NCBI GenBank assembly: GCA_005881435.1
Contig: VBHP01000027.1
Location: 18,408 to 82,407, forward strand
DNA length: 64,000 nucleotides
DNA from: Chloroflexota bacterium
GTDB taxonomy: Bacteria > Chloroflexota > Limnocylindria > P2-11E > CF-107
Direction of reading: 5' to 3'
Shown: positions 25,031 through 33,777 of the stretch, piece by piece
How positions within the stretch are numbered: the stretch's first letter is position 1
Layout: every line of letters starts with the position of its first letter
The notes under the pieces: model-generated
What the model was told of the DNA's origin: nothing
What the model saw: the letters and a program-made list of their open reading frames with translations, nothing else
Databases searched by the model: none
Translations under genes and position numbers: made by a program

Positions 25031-26521
25031 TTGCGTCGTCGCGATTTCCTCACGCGAGGTCTCGGCGCCGGGGTGGTGCTGGCCGTGCTCGGTCCAGCCT
25101 GTTCGAAGCCGGAGGCGGCGCCGCGCAATCCGATCGAGACCGAGAACCTAAATCCGGGATCGGACGGCTGGCGCATCGCCACGCTCGCGCAGAAGCGGGA
25201 GATCGAGGGCTATGCCTCCGCGGTGAGCGTCGCGCCCGGCAGTTCGATCGACCTCATGGTGTCGACCTCCATCCCAAAGACGTTCACGATCCAGATCTAT
25301 CGCGTCGGCTGGTACGGCGGCGCGGGCGGACGGCTCATGGTCAGCAAGGACGCGCCGAGCGGCGTCATCGGTCCGCTCGCGGGTGAGCCACGGCCCGTCC
25401 CCGCGCCAACCGCCGCACCGGACTTCCTCATCGAAGCGCGTTGGCCGGTCTCGTACACCCTCGCGATACCCGCGACGTGGCCCAGCGGGTACTACCTGGC
25501 GAAGCTCACGCGCGAGGATGGCTTCGAACGGTACGCGATCTTCGTCGTCCGCGACCCGCGGTCGAAAGCCGCGATCGTCATGCAAGCGAGCGTGACCACG
25601 TGGCAGGCGTACAACTATTGGGGCGGGAAGAGCCTGTATTCGACCTTCGGCGGCACCGGGACCGACGGATTCGCGACGAAGCTGAGCGATGTGCGCTCGG
25701 GCATGATCTCCTTCGATCGGCCGTACGAGACGACACACGCGCGTGACGGCGCCGGTGAATTCTTCGTCTGGGAAGTGAACATGGTGCGCTGGCTCGAGCG
25801 CAACGGCTACGACGTCACATATGCGACGAACCTCGACGTGCACGCCGATGTCGATCTTTTGCGCGGTCGCAATGCATTCCTCTCTGTCGGCCACGACGAG
25901 TACTGGACGAATGAGATGCGCCGCAATGTGACCGTCGCCCGGGACAACGGCGTCAACCTCGGTTTCTTCAGCTCGAACGTCTCCTACTGGCGGATCCGTC
26001 TCGGACCGAACGACGCTGGTGTCCCCGATCGTCGTGTCATCGGCTACAAGGACGTTTCGGTCGACCCCACCACGACGCGCTGGCGCGATCAGAACCGTCC
26101 GGAGAACCTGCTCGTCGGCGTGATGTACTCGGGGGTCTGGGCTGGGGACTATGTGATCCTGGATCCGTCGAGCTGGGTATTCGACAGCACCGGGTTCAAG
26201 GCCGGCGATCGCGTCAGCAATCTCGTCGGTTACGAGTACGACCGCACGTTCGCGAACGGATTCACGCCGCCCGGCCTATCAGTCCTGTCCCGCTCGGTCG
26301 TCGGCGACGATATCGTCGAGTCCGCGGTGTACAGCGCGCCGAGCGGGGCGGTGGTCTTCGCGACCGGTACGAATCACTGGGCCTGGGCGCTCGACGATTA
26401 CCGGCATCCATGGGTCTCCAGCGAGTTCAAGCCGGTGAAGCCGCACCCGGGGATCGAGCGCGCGACGCAGAACGTCTTCTCGCGCTTCGCGGTGAGCGGC
26501 AGCGCGCTCGCGCGCCGCTAG
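25031..26521 (+). CDS. Tat-type lipoprotein with N,N-dimethylformamidase-beta-like domain
   Basis: 496 residues. The N-terminus 'RRRDFLTRGLGAG' followed by a hydrophobic run and 'LGPAC' is a twin-arginine signal with a lipobox, so the mature protein is probably an exported lipoprotein. The body matches the N,N-dimethylformamidase beta subunit-like family: 'YRVGWYGGAGGRLM', 'WPSGYYLAKLTREDGFE', 'SVTTWQAYNYWGGKSLY', 'FDRPYE', 'GEFFVWEVNMVRWLERNGYD' and 'FLSVGHDEYWTNEMR'. Despite the name, most relatives are uncharacterised surface proteins and real amidase activity should not be assumed. The start is TTG at 25031, 8 bp after the epimerase. Its stop shares a CTAG with the convergent fusion gene. 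Confidence 0.85.
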   Translation: MRRRDFLTRGLGAGVVLAVLGPACSKPEAAPRNPIETENLNPGSDGWRIATLAQKREIEGYASAVSVAPGSSIDLMVSTSIPKTFTIQIYRVGWYGGAGGRLMVSKDAPSGVIGPLAGEPRPVPAPTAAPDFLIEARWPVSYTLAIPATWPSGYYLAKLTREDGFERYAIFVVRDPRSKAAIVMQASVTTWQAYNYWGGKSLYSTFGGTGTDGFATKLSDVRSGMISFDRPYETTHARDGAGEFFVWEVNMVRWLERNGYDVTYATNLDVHADVDLLRGRNAFLSVGHDEYWTNEMRRNVTVARDNGVNLGFFSSNVSYWRIRLGPNDAGVPDRRVIGYKDVSVDPTTTRWRDQNRPENLLVGVMYSGVWAGDYVILDPSSWVFDSTGFKAGDRVSNLVGYEYDRTFANGFTPPGLSVLSRSVVGDDIVESAVYSAPSGAVVFATGTNHWAWALDDYRHPWVSSEFKPVKPHPGIERATQNVFSRFAVSGSALARR

Positions 26522-29262
26522 AGACGCGCTGCCGCGATCAGTAGCGCGATCGTCGCCCGCATCTTGCCCACACGATCCAGTCCCTGTGGCGCGAGCGCAC
26601 CCAGCAGCAGACGCGCGTCATCCGATAGGACCGGCGGCGCGCAATGCTCGCAGGATCCGACCCGGTGGCCGAGCTCGGTCTCGACGGCGCGGATGAATCC
26701 CGCGACGTAGCGGGCCGGGGCGATGCGCATGCGGCCCGACGCCAGGCTTCGCGCGTTGAGGGGCACGTAGGCATGCTTCGCTAGGTGCAGCATCGGCAGA
26801 TCCGAGGCGCTGTCGCCGATCGCGAACGCGAGCGGTTGGTCCGCATCGACGCCGAGTGCGGCGGCGCAGGCGCGGACACCGCTGGCCTTGTCCACTCCCG
26901 CCGGGACGAAATCCGTTTGGGACCGTCCGCGGATCGCTGCCGCGGCGCTGGGCAGGCCGAGCGCCATGATGGTGTCGTCGGCAAGGCCGAGTCGTCGCCC
27001 ATCCGCGAGCCGATAGGCTCGGATGCCCGCGGCGTACGCCGGATCGAGTCGCACCTCGGGCAGGGTCGCGATCTGGTCGCGCAGGTCCTGCATCGCCCGC
27101 TGGGCCTCGAAAGACGCTATCGACGTGGCTGCGCCTTGGCCGTCCACGATCACGGCGCCGTATTCGGCGACGCCGCCGGCGAGCGGATATGAGGCGCAGC
27201 GGGTCCGGACCTCCTCGAGGCTCCGTCCGGTGACGATGACGATGCGGTACCCGTGTCGCGCCAGCGCGCGCAGAGCGAACGCGCCCGGAGGGGGAAGCGC
27301 TGCGAAGCCGAGCTCGCCCGTCTCGAGCACGCCGTCCACGTCGATGGCGCAGATCGGTCCACTCGTCGGCGCTTTCGTGTCGGCGAAGATCGTGCGCGCG
27401 AGGTAACGCTCGAGCGCGGCCGACATCTGCCGGCGCGTCTGCTGTAGCGAGTCCGGGCGATCGCGCATCGTCGCGCCCAGGTGCACGAGCGAATACAGCA
27501 GCCACCGTTCCTCGCCGACGGCGGCGCCATCCTGATGGGCGTACTCGCGCCGCAGCGCGTCGGCGCATTCCGGCAGGCTCGCCGCCGCGCCGGCCAGGTC
27601 GAAGACCGGGTCGTAGCAGTAGAGCTCGCGACTTGCGAACGCGCGATGGTCGACCGTCACCTTGGCGAGATCGCGCCGTCCCGGCGCGGAGAGGAACCAG
27701 CGCGTCGCGTCCATCGTGCCATCGACGATGCACGGACGTTCGACCCGCAGCAGGCGCTTGACCACGCGCGCCGCGGCGGGAAGCGCCAGCGGCGCGGCCA
27801 CGCCGTGCGCTCGCGCGAGCTGTTCGGCCCCACGTCGCCACGCGGTGCCTCTGCCGAAGAGCCGCTCGGCCTTGTCCTCCGCGACCGCCAGCACGCGCCC
27901 GCGTGCCGCCACATACTGTGCGACGCCGCGCGCGAGCTCATCGGTTGTGAGCCGATTCGCGGCAAGGCGCTCCGGCGGCAGCCACTCCCGGAACAGCACA
28001 CCGTCGGCGATCCCATATGACTCGGGAACGCGGTCGCGAAGACGACGCGCGACCGCTAGGGCGTGTTCGCCGAAGTAGCCGAGTCCGGCGCCCTTCGCGT
28101 ACACGAGCCGCTCGCCGTCGCCGTCCCGGCCGCGGACCGCGACGCGGTACAGCGCTCGCGCGTGGCGCCGCTGCTGTTTCGACGCCGGGGCGTCGTCGCG
28201 ACGAACTGCGATGACGGCGACGCCGCGGTCGCCCCAGAGCCGCGCCAGAGTCGCGCGGACGGCCTCACTCTCGAACCGATCGTGGATCGACCAGCGGGGC
28301 CAGGGCAAGGTCACGGCCGAGAGCCGCGCGAGCGCCAGCGCCTCCGGCAGCCGGTCTTCGAAGAGTGGCACGCAGACGACGACCGAGCGCTCCGCGACGC
28401 CGATGCGGCGCAACTCCGCTGCGATCTCGCGCAGCGAGCCCCCGGTGTTCGGCGGGTCATCGAACACGGCCACAAGTCCGCGCTCGTGAGCGATCTGACG
28501 CAGCGTCGCTTCGGCCCGGCCGGGCACGAGCTGGCCCGGACGGAGCGTCACGGTCCGGACGTCGCTGAAACCCTCGCGCGCCAGAAATGCCGCAGCCAGC
28601 GGAGCCAGGTAGTTACCCGAAGTGCGCACGCCGAGCGCCGCGATGGGTCGCCGTCGGTCTGGGAACTGAGACGCGAAATCATGCACCAGCGTGGCGATGT
28701 CTTCAGGGCGGACGTCGAAGCTGCGGAAGCATGACGGAATGCGCACGATCGCGCGGCGAAGCGACTTCGGAGCGTGCCGTGCCGCCGCGGCGAGCGCGAG
28801 CGCGTCTCTTTGAAGATCGTCGCCGGCCGCCCCGGCATCGACGACCACTTCCGCGAGCCGGACAGCCAGCGCTGCGCTTTCGAGCTCGAAGTCGCTGACA
28901 TCGAACGCGCCAGGCCGTCGGCGAGTGATCGCGATGGCGCGACCGGCCATGGTCGTCGCGATCCCCGCGGCGGTGCCGGCGATCCGAAGGCGGCGCATCC
29001 GTTTTCGGACGAGCGAGAGCGAGTACGGATCATGTTCGTGATCCTCGACGATCTGCTGTATGCCGGCGGCGACGAGGAACGCGTCGAGCCACGAGCCAGT
29101 GGCGACGAGCGCGGGCAGGGCCCCCGCCAGTGTCTCAAAGTCATTGAGCAGATCGAGGGCGAGCTCGTCCCCGCGAAGCGTCAACGCGCCGTTGCGATCG
29201 CTCCGCGCGTTCCCTATTGGCGCGAGCGCGAGAGGATCGGCGAATGCCTCGCCGATCCCCAC
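26518..29262 (-). CDS. Phosphoribosyltransferase-like / kinase-like / HAD phosphatase fusion protein
   Basis: 914 residues in at least four parts. Residues 1-200 are helical with no family I recognise. Residues 205-300 look like a type I phosphoribosyltransferase: 'IAALGVRTSGNYLAPLAAAF' then 'VAVFDDPPNTGGSL', where the latter resembles the PRPP loop. Residues 380-600 resemble an APH/kinase-like fold ('GVLFREWLPPERLAANRL' and 'YDPVFDLAGAAASLPE'), but I see no HGD catalytic loop, so it may be inactive. Residues 635-870 are a Cof/SPP-type HAD phosphatase: Asp641 and Asp643 in 'DVDGV', 'VTGRS', Lys792, and Asp817/Asp821 in 'GDSASDLPML'. A CxxC pair is at 871/874. The start is GTG. Its stop overlaps the Tat lipoprotein stop. 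Function unknown. Confidence 0.78.
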   Translation of the reverse strand: MGIGEAFADPLALAPIGNARSDRNGALTLRGDELALDLLNDFETLAGALPALVATGSWLDAFLVAAGIQQIVEDHEHDPYSLSLVRKRMRRLRIAGTAAGIATTMAGRAIAITRRRPGAFDVSDFELESAALAVRLAEVVVDAGAAGDDLQRDALALAAAARHAPKSLRRAIVRIPSCFRSFDVRPEDIATLVHDFASQFPDRRRPIAALGVRTSGNYLAPLAAAFLAREGFSDVRTVTLRPGQLVPGRAEATLRQIAHERGLVAVFDDPPNTGGSLREIAAELRRIGVAERSVVVCVPLFEDRLPEALALARLSAVTLPWPRWSIHDRFESEAVRATLARLWGDRGVAVIAVRRDDAPASKQQRRHARALYRVAVRGRDGDGERLVYAKGAGLGYFGEHALAVARRLRDRVPESYGIADGVLFREWLPPERLAANRLTTDELARGVAQYVAARGRVLAVAEDKAERLFGRGTAWRRGAEQLARAHGVAAPLALPAAARVVKRLLRVERPCIVDGTMDATRWFLSAPGRRDLAKVTVDHRAFASRELYCYDPVFDLAGAAASLPECADALRREYAHQDGAAVGEERWLLYSLVHLGATMRDRPDSLQQTRRQMSAALERYLARTIFADTKAPTSGPICAIDVDGVLETGELGFAALPPPGAFALRALARHGYRIVIVTGRSLEEVRTRCASYPLAGGVAEYGAVIVDGQGAATSIASFEAQRAMQDLRDQIATLPEVRLDPAYAAGIRAYRLADGRRLGLADDTIMALGLPSAAAAIRGRSQTDFVPAGVDKASGVRACAAALGVDADQPLAFAIGDSASDLPMLHLAKHAYVPLNARSLASGRMRIAPARYVAGFIRAVETELGHRVGSCEHCAPPVLSDDARLLLGALAPQGLDRVGKMRATIALLIAAARL

Positions 29263-29286
29263 CGCGTCAATCTTCGTCAGTACGGT

Positions 29287-29565
29287 CTAGCGCTTGGAGA
29301 CAAGGGCCCGCAACGCGAGGGCCGCCATCCCGAACGTCACGATGACCGCGCCGAACACGAAGTACATCGCCGAGAAGTCAGTCGAAGTATTCGGGAGATT
29401 GCCGACCCCGCCGGCCTGCGTCGTTCCGGGCTGCTGCAGGGCGGCACCGGCGATGGATCCGGCCGCCGTAGCGGCGGCTTCCATGGACCCGCTCGCGAGC
29501 GCGCTCGCCGCGAGCAGGAGCGTGAGAACCGCGGTCGCGAGGAGCGTGAGCAGCGCAATCTTCAT
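29287..29565 (-). CDS. Small secreted protein with C-terminal LPxT-like sorting signal
   Basis: 92 residues. There is a signal peptide (MKIALLTLL to 'AASALASG') and an Ala/Gly-rich middle. The C-terminus has 'NLPNTS', then about 20 hydrophobic residues and a short basic end 'SKR'. That order is the architecture of sortase-anchored proteins, with Ser in place of the usual Gly after LPxT. The ATG at 29563-29565 is preceded by AAGGAGAG. No sortase is encoded in the window. It lies between the fusion gene and the rodZ-like gene, with 107 bp upstream that show no strong promoter. Processing is inferred only from the tripartite C-terminus. Confidence 0.72.
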   Translation of the reverse strand: MKIALLTLLATAVLTLLLAASALASGSMEAAATAAGSIAGAALQQPGTTQAGGVGNLPNTSTDFSAMYFVFGAVIVTFGMAALALRALVSKR

Positions 29566-29672
29566 CGAGCTCTCCTTATCCGAGGCATCCATTGGCGGTA
29601 TACGCAGAGCACGAGCCGGTGCCCACCGTTTTGCGGGAAATTCGGTATCGAAGCAGAGCGGTTGGTGGCTTG

Positions 29673-30836
29673 CTAAGGCGTCGCGAACGTGCGCTCGGCA
29701 GCCTGTCCGCCCTGGCCCATCGCGCCGGCCGACTGGCCGTTGTAGGTCAGATATGTGACGCCGGCGTTTCCGGTCCGCACGCTGACCTGCTTGCCAACGA
29801 AGGTCAGCGTGGTGCCGTCGGGATAGACCTTATTGGTCCGCGCGTCCTGTGTGCCGTCCACGACCGCGAGGAGCCAGGCCGATCCGCCCTTGATCTGCAC
29901 GAACACCACGGCGTGGGTGTAGGTCACCGACACGGTGCGCTGCTCTTGCACTTCGGCGCCCGCAGCGGTCCGCGCCACCACGCGGATGCTCTGCTGTCCG
30001 GGTGCGAAGCTCACGGTGATGGAGAAACGACCGTCGGCCTGCGGCTGCACCGGCGTCGCGTTGACCAGCAGCGCGGCGACGCTCGAGTCGACGTGCCCGG
30101 AGACCGTGACCGGTCCGTCGGTGTAGGTCGCGCCGTTCGCCGGCTGCTCCAGCACGAGCTGTGGACCCTGCACCGACGTCACGGAGGTATCGAGTCGGAT
30201 GATGCGTGTCGCCGAGTTCACTTTGCCGGAAGCGTCGAGCACCTCGACCTCGACATGGTTCGGTCCCGGTTTCAGCCGGATCGCGACGCTGAAGCCGCCG
30301 TCGGAGGCGGGATGGATGTCGCTGTACCGATCCGGCCCGGGGAACACCGTGACCGAGACTTTGCCGTCGGGAACGGTGTGTCCGCGCAGCGTGAACTCCT
30401 GTGCCTGCACCAACGCCTCGGCGGCCGGCTCCTCGATGGCCAGACGCGGCGGCACCGCGAAGGACACGAACTGGTAGTAGAGCCAGCCGACGAAGATCAC
30501 CACGCCCGCGGCGATGACCGCGGGCACGACCAGCTTTGGGGTGAAGATGAGCGCGCCACGCTCGATGGGCTTGATCGGATCGAGCCGCTGCGGCGTATCG
30601 TTCTGCAGCGGTCGTTCGGACTGGAACGCGGCCATCAGCTCCTCGATGTCGAGCGCGAGGTACTCGCCGTAGTTCCGCAGAAATCCGCGCGTGTAGACGG
30701 CGCCGGGTAGCGATTGCCAGTCGTCGGCTTCGAGCGCCCGCAGGAACTTCTCGCGGATGCGCGTGTCCTCGCCGGCCTGATCGAGGGCGATCCCCTTCTT
30801 CTCTCGAGCGTCCCTCAGCGTCTCGCCGAGCGTCAC
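29673..30836 (-). CDS. RodZ-like protein: HTH domain, one TM, extracytoplasmic beta domains
   Basis: 387 residues. The N-terminal Xre-like HTH reads 'LGETLRDAREKKGIALDQAG' with 'GAVYTRGFLRNYGEYLALD', both typical of RodZ. A single TM is near 105-125. Then two Ig-like/filamin-like repeats ('HTVPDGKVSVTVFPG', 'GHVDSSVAALLVNATPV') precede a C-terminal DUF4115-type module ('VFVQIKGGSAWLLAVVDG'). RodZ links MreB to the cell-wall machinery; no MreB is present here, so the role in shape is inferred. The start is GTG at 30834-30836 and overlaps the ftsK stop (GTGA). Confidence 0.85.
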   Translation of the reverse strand: MTLGETLRDAREKKGIALDQAGEDTRIREKFLRALEADDWQSLPGAVYTRGFLRNYGEYLALDIEELMAAFQSERPLQNDTPQRLDPIKPIERGALIFTPKLVVPAVIAAGVVIFVGWLYYQFVSFAVPPRLAIEEPAAEALVQAQEFTLRGHTVPDGKVSVTVFPGPDRYSDIHPASDGGFSVAIRLKPGPNHVEVEVLDASGKVNSATRIIRLDTSVTSVQGPQLVLEQPANGATYTDGPVTVSGHVDSSVAALLVNATPVQPQADGRFSITVSFAPGQQSIRVVARTAAGAEVQEQRTVSVTYTHAVVFVQIKGGSAWLLAVVDGTQDARTNKVYPDGTTLTFVGKQVSVRTGNAGVTYLTYNGQSAGAMGQGGQAAERTFATP

Positions 30837-33094
30837 GACTCGTCGTCCTCGTCGTCATCCCCGAGATACGCGCGAGCGTCGGTGATGAGCACCTCGCGCG
30901 GCTTCGCGCCGTCGCCCGGACCGACGACGCCGCGCTCCTCGAGGATGTCCATCAGGCGGGCGGCGCGCGCGTAGCCGATGCGCAAGCGGCGCTGGAGCAG
31001 CGACGCGGAGGCGCGGTCGAATTGAGTCACGACGCGGACCGCGTCTTTGAACAGAGCGTCGCCGATCTCCTCGCCCTCTCCGTCCTCGCCTCCCTTGCGT
31101 TTGATGGGGGCCTCCAGGATGGCGAGCTGGTACTGGGGCTGACCCTGCTTGCGCCAGAAATCCGTCACCCGATCGAGCTCTCGCTCCGAAACGTAGACGC
31201 CCTGCGCGCGCACGGGCTTCGCCTGATCGGGGGGTAGGAAGAGCATGTCGCCGCGGCCCAAGAGTTTCTCCGCGCCGGTCATGTCCAGGATTGTCCGCGA
31301 GTCGATGGACGAGGCCATGGCGAAGGCGGTGCGCGCCGGGATGTTGGCTTTGATCAGGCCGGTGATGACCTCGACCGACGGGCGCTGGGTGGCGATGACC
31401 AGATGGATACCGGTGGCGCGCGCCAGCTGAGCGATGCGCGTGATGGCCTCCTCGACGTCGATCGGGGCGAGCATCATCAGGTCGGCCAGCTCGTCGACGA
31501 TGATCACGATGTACGGGATCCGCTCGGCCGGGGCGCGCTTCTCGTTGTAGCGCTCGATGTTCCGCGCCGCGTTCTGCGCGAAGAGCCGGTAGCGCCGATC
31601 CATCTCGCCCGTCGCCCAGCGCAGCGCCGTGAGGATCTTGTCGTGGTCGGTGATCACCGGGACGAGCAGGTGCGGCACGCCGTTGTAGTTGGTGAGCTCG
31701 ACGCGCTTGGGGTCGATGAGCAGCAGACGCACCTCTTCGGGCGTCGCCCCCAGCAGCAGGCTGGTGATGATCGCGTTGATGCAGACGCTCTTGCCGGAGC
31801 CGGTCTGGCCGGCGACCAGGAGGTGCGGCAGCTTTCCAAGGTCGGCCAGCACTGGCGCGCCGGCGATGTCGCGTCCGAGCGCGACCGTGAGCTTCGACCC
31901 CGCGGCCTTGAACAGCGCCGATCCGACGACGTCGCGGACCGAGACCAGGCCGATGGCGAGGTTCGGGATCTCGATACCGACGACGCTCTTCCCCGGCACC
32001 GGCGCTTCGATTCGCAGCGAGCGCGCCGCGAGCGCGAGCGCGAGGTCGTCCGCGAGGGCCTCGATGCGTGACAGCTTCACGCCGGGCGAGGGTTTGAGCT
32101 CGTATCGCGTCACGACGGGCCCGACGTTGACCTCGACGACCTTGGCCGCGATCGAGAAGTGCGCCAGGGTCTCCTCGATGACCCGAATGTTGTGGCGGAT
32201 CTCTTCTTGCCCGTGTCGCGCGGCGGAGCCCTCTTCGAGCAGGTCGATCGGCGGCAGTGCCCATTGCTTGCCGGAGGCACCGAGCACCCCCGCCCCCGCC
32301 TCCGCCGACGGCGTGACCGGCATGGGCGCAGTCTCGTCGGCGTCGAATAGTTTCGGTCGCTCGAAATTGCGCGGGCTCGACTCGAGCGCGGCGGTCTCGT
32401 CGGCCGCGTGCGCGATGACGCGAAGCTTCGGCTTCTCCTCGTCCTTGCCGGCCTCATCCAGCACGCGCTGCCGCGGTCGCGGCGCGTTGATCTTCACCGG
32501 CTCGTCCCCGTCCGCATCCTCGAGACGGGCGGACCTGCCCGGAAGAATGTCGCCGGAGGCGAACCGGTCGCGCAGACGTCCGAAGGGCGGCACGAATTCG
32601 CCAAGGGGGCGGTTCGCCGCGACGACGCCACAGGCGAGCAGCAGCGCCCCGAGCGCGATCGGCGTCCCGATCGCTCCCAGGACGCTGCGGAACGCGCCTG
32701 CGATTGTCGCGCCGACGTAGCCACCGGCGCTGTCGCCGGTCGCAGGGTCGACCGACTGGTAGTGCTGCAGCAGGCCGAGGAGCACGAAGCCGCTGATGAA
32801 CGTCGCAAACAACGCCGCACCCGGGCGTGGCCGCATGGCTTCGACCCACACCGCCAGGCCGAGCACGACCAGCGGCACCGGTACGACGAGCGCGCCCCAG
32901 CCCAGAGTGGCGCGAAGCCCGTCGTGCCACCACGCCAGCAGCGCGCCCTCAGGCGCGGCTAAAGCCACGAGCGACAGCAGCGCAACGGCGAGGAGCGCGA
33001 TGCCGACGACTTCGTTCCGCACGCGGTTGTCGACTTCGTGCTGGGCGGCGCGCCGGCGCTTGGAGCGGTCCCGGTCCCAGATCGGTTGCAGCAC
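30833..33094 (-). CDS. ftsK: DNA translocase FtsK/SpoIIIE
   Basis: 753 residues. An N-terminal membrane domain with four hydrophobic segments is followed by a charged linker, then the motor with Walker A 'AGQTGSGKSV' (about 427-437) and 'LLLIDPKRVELTNYNG'. The C-terminal winged-helix gamma domain ('QFDRASASLLQRRLRIGYAR') would read KOPS-like sites. It pumps chromosomal DNA through the division septum. The GTG at 33092-33094 is chosen because AGGAG ends 5 bp upstream; an earlier in-frame start at 33127 would lie in the leader hairpin. The rodZ-like gene follows with overlap. Confidence 0.95.
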   Translation of the reverse strand: MLQPIWDRDRSKRRRAAQHEVDNRVRNEVVGIALLAVALLSLVALAAPEGALLAWWHDGLRATLGWGALVVPVPLVVLGLAVWVEAMRPRPGAALFATFISGFVLLGLLQHYQSVDPATGDSAGGYVGATIAGAFRSVLGAIGTPIALGALLLACGVVAANRPLGEFVPPFGRLRDRFASGDILPGRSARLEDADGDEPVKINAPRPRQRVLDEAGKDEEKPKLRVIAHAADETAALESSPRNFERPKLFDADETAPMPVTPSAEAGAGVLGASGKQWALPPIDLLEEGSAARHGQEEIRHNIRVIEETLAHFSIAAKVVEVNVGPVVTRYELKPSPGVKLSRIEALADDLALALAARSLRIEAPVPGKSVVGIEIPNLAIGLVSVRDVVGSALFKAAGSKLTVALGRDIAGAPVLADLGKLPHLLVAGQTGSGKSVCINAIITSLLLGATPEEVRLLLIDPKRVELTNYNGVPHLLVPVITDHDKILTALRWATGEMDRRYRLFAQNAARNIERYNEKRAPAERIPYIVIIVDELADLMMLAPIDVEEAITRIAQLARATGIHLVIATQRPSVEVITGLIKANIPARTAFAMASSIDSRTILDMTGAEKLLGRGDMLFLPPDQAKPVRAQGVYVSERELDRVTDFWRKQGQPQYQLAILEAPIKRKGGEDGEGEEIGDALFKDAVRVVTQFDRASASLLQRRLRIGYARAARLMDILEERGVVGPGDGAKPREVLITDARAYLGDDDEDDES

Positions 33095-33113
33095 GCTCAC
33101 TCCTCTCGAACGC

Positions 33114-33151
33114 AAAAAGGGCGGCACTCGTGCTCGACACGAGGTCCGCCC
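33114..33151 (-). terminator. Intrinsic terminator or attenuator in the ftsK leader
   Basis: A 14-bp stem (33119-33132 with 33138-33151, one 2-nt internal mismatch) and 5-nt loop is followed on the minus strand by five U residues (33114-33118). It lies only about 8 bp before the ftsK ribosome-binding site. It may stop read-through from rnj, or act as an ftsK leader attenuator. A weak -10-like TACACT on the minus strand (33168-33173) would put the hairpin inside the ftsK leader. Confidence 0.7.
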
Positions 33152-33308
33152 CGCCTCTTCCCGCCGCAGTGTACGTCAGGCGCTTGGTCGACCGCGGCGC
33201 TCTAGCGCATTCGCGGTAGTCGATCGCGGGTCAGGGGGTCGAAAGCCGAGGCGGGTTAGGTGCTTGGACCGATGGCCGGCCGGAACACCAACGGTAGCGT
33301 CGACCATC

Positions 33309-33632
33309 GTGTGGAATGGGGCGCTATCCGGGCTGATCGATCCGTTCTTTTCCGGGGGCGGCGCTCTCTACGGCCTCCTGATCCTCGCTGAAGTGGCCGC
33401 GGTCGCTTTGCTGCTACGCGCGCGACGTCGTCGGCTCCAGCTCGCGGCCGCGCACGCTTGGACCGAACCGCTCGATCTGCAGACGTTGCGAGCGCGCATG
33501 CGCACCGTCGAGCCCGAAGCGCAAGCGACGGGCTTGCGTCACACGCGCGAGCTGCTCGACGACCTCCGACGCCAGCGGACCGATGTCGGACCCGGATTCG
33601 GTGGGATCGCCGGATCGTCGCGCCGCCGCTAG
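33309..33632 (+). CDS. Small single-TM protein, paralogue A
   Basis: 107 residues. A short N-terminus is followed by one TM ('ALYGLLILAEVAAVALLL'), a basic 'RARRRRLQLA' stop-transfer, then 'EPLDLQTLRARMRTVEPEAQATG' style helix and a C-terminus ending in Ser-Arg-Arg-Arg. The start is GTG at 33309; no upstream RBS is obvious. It resembles the next gene in both the 'DLxTLRxR' helix and the (S/T)SRRR terminus. No family is recognised. A cytoplasmic basic tail next to the membrane could bind nucleic acid or another protein. Confidence 0.6.
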   Translation: MWNGALSGLIDPFFSGGGALYGLLILAEVAAVALLLRARRRRLQLAAAHAWTEPLDLQTLRARMRTVEPEAQATGLRHTRELLDDLRRQRTDVGPGFGGIAGSSRRR

Positions 33633-33777
33633 TGCATCTTCGCCCAGCTGTTCCCGATTTGATGCGATCGACCTACGCCATTCGGCCGTCATGGGCCGTC
33701 ATGGCCCGATCGAGCCATGGCGCATTAGCCGCATCGTCCGGTTGGCGCTCCGGCACGGGACTCCTAAGGTGCTCCTG

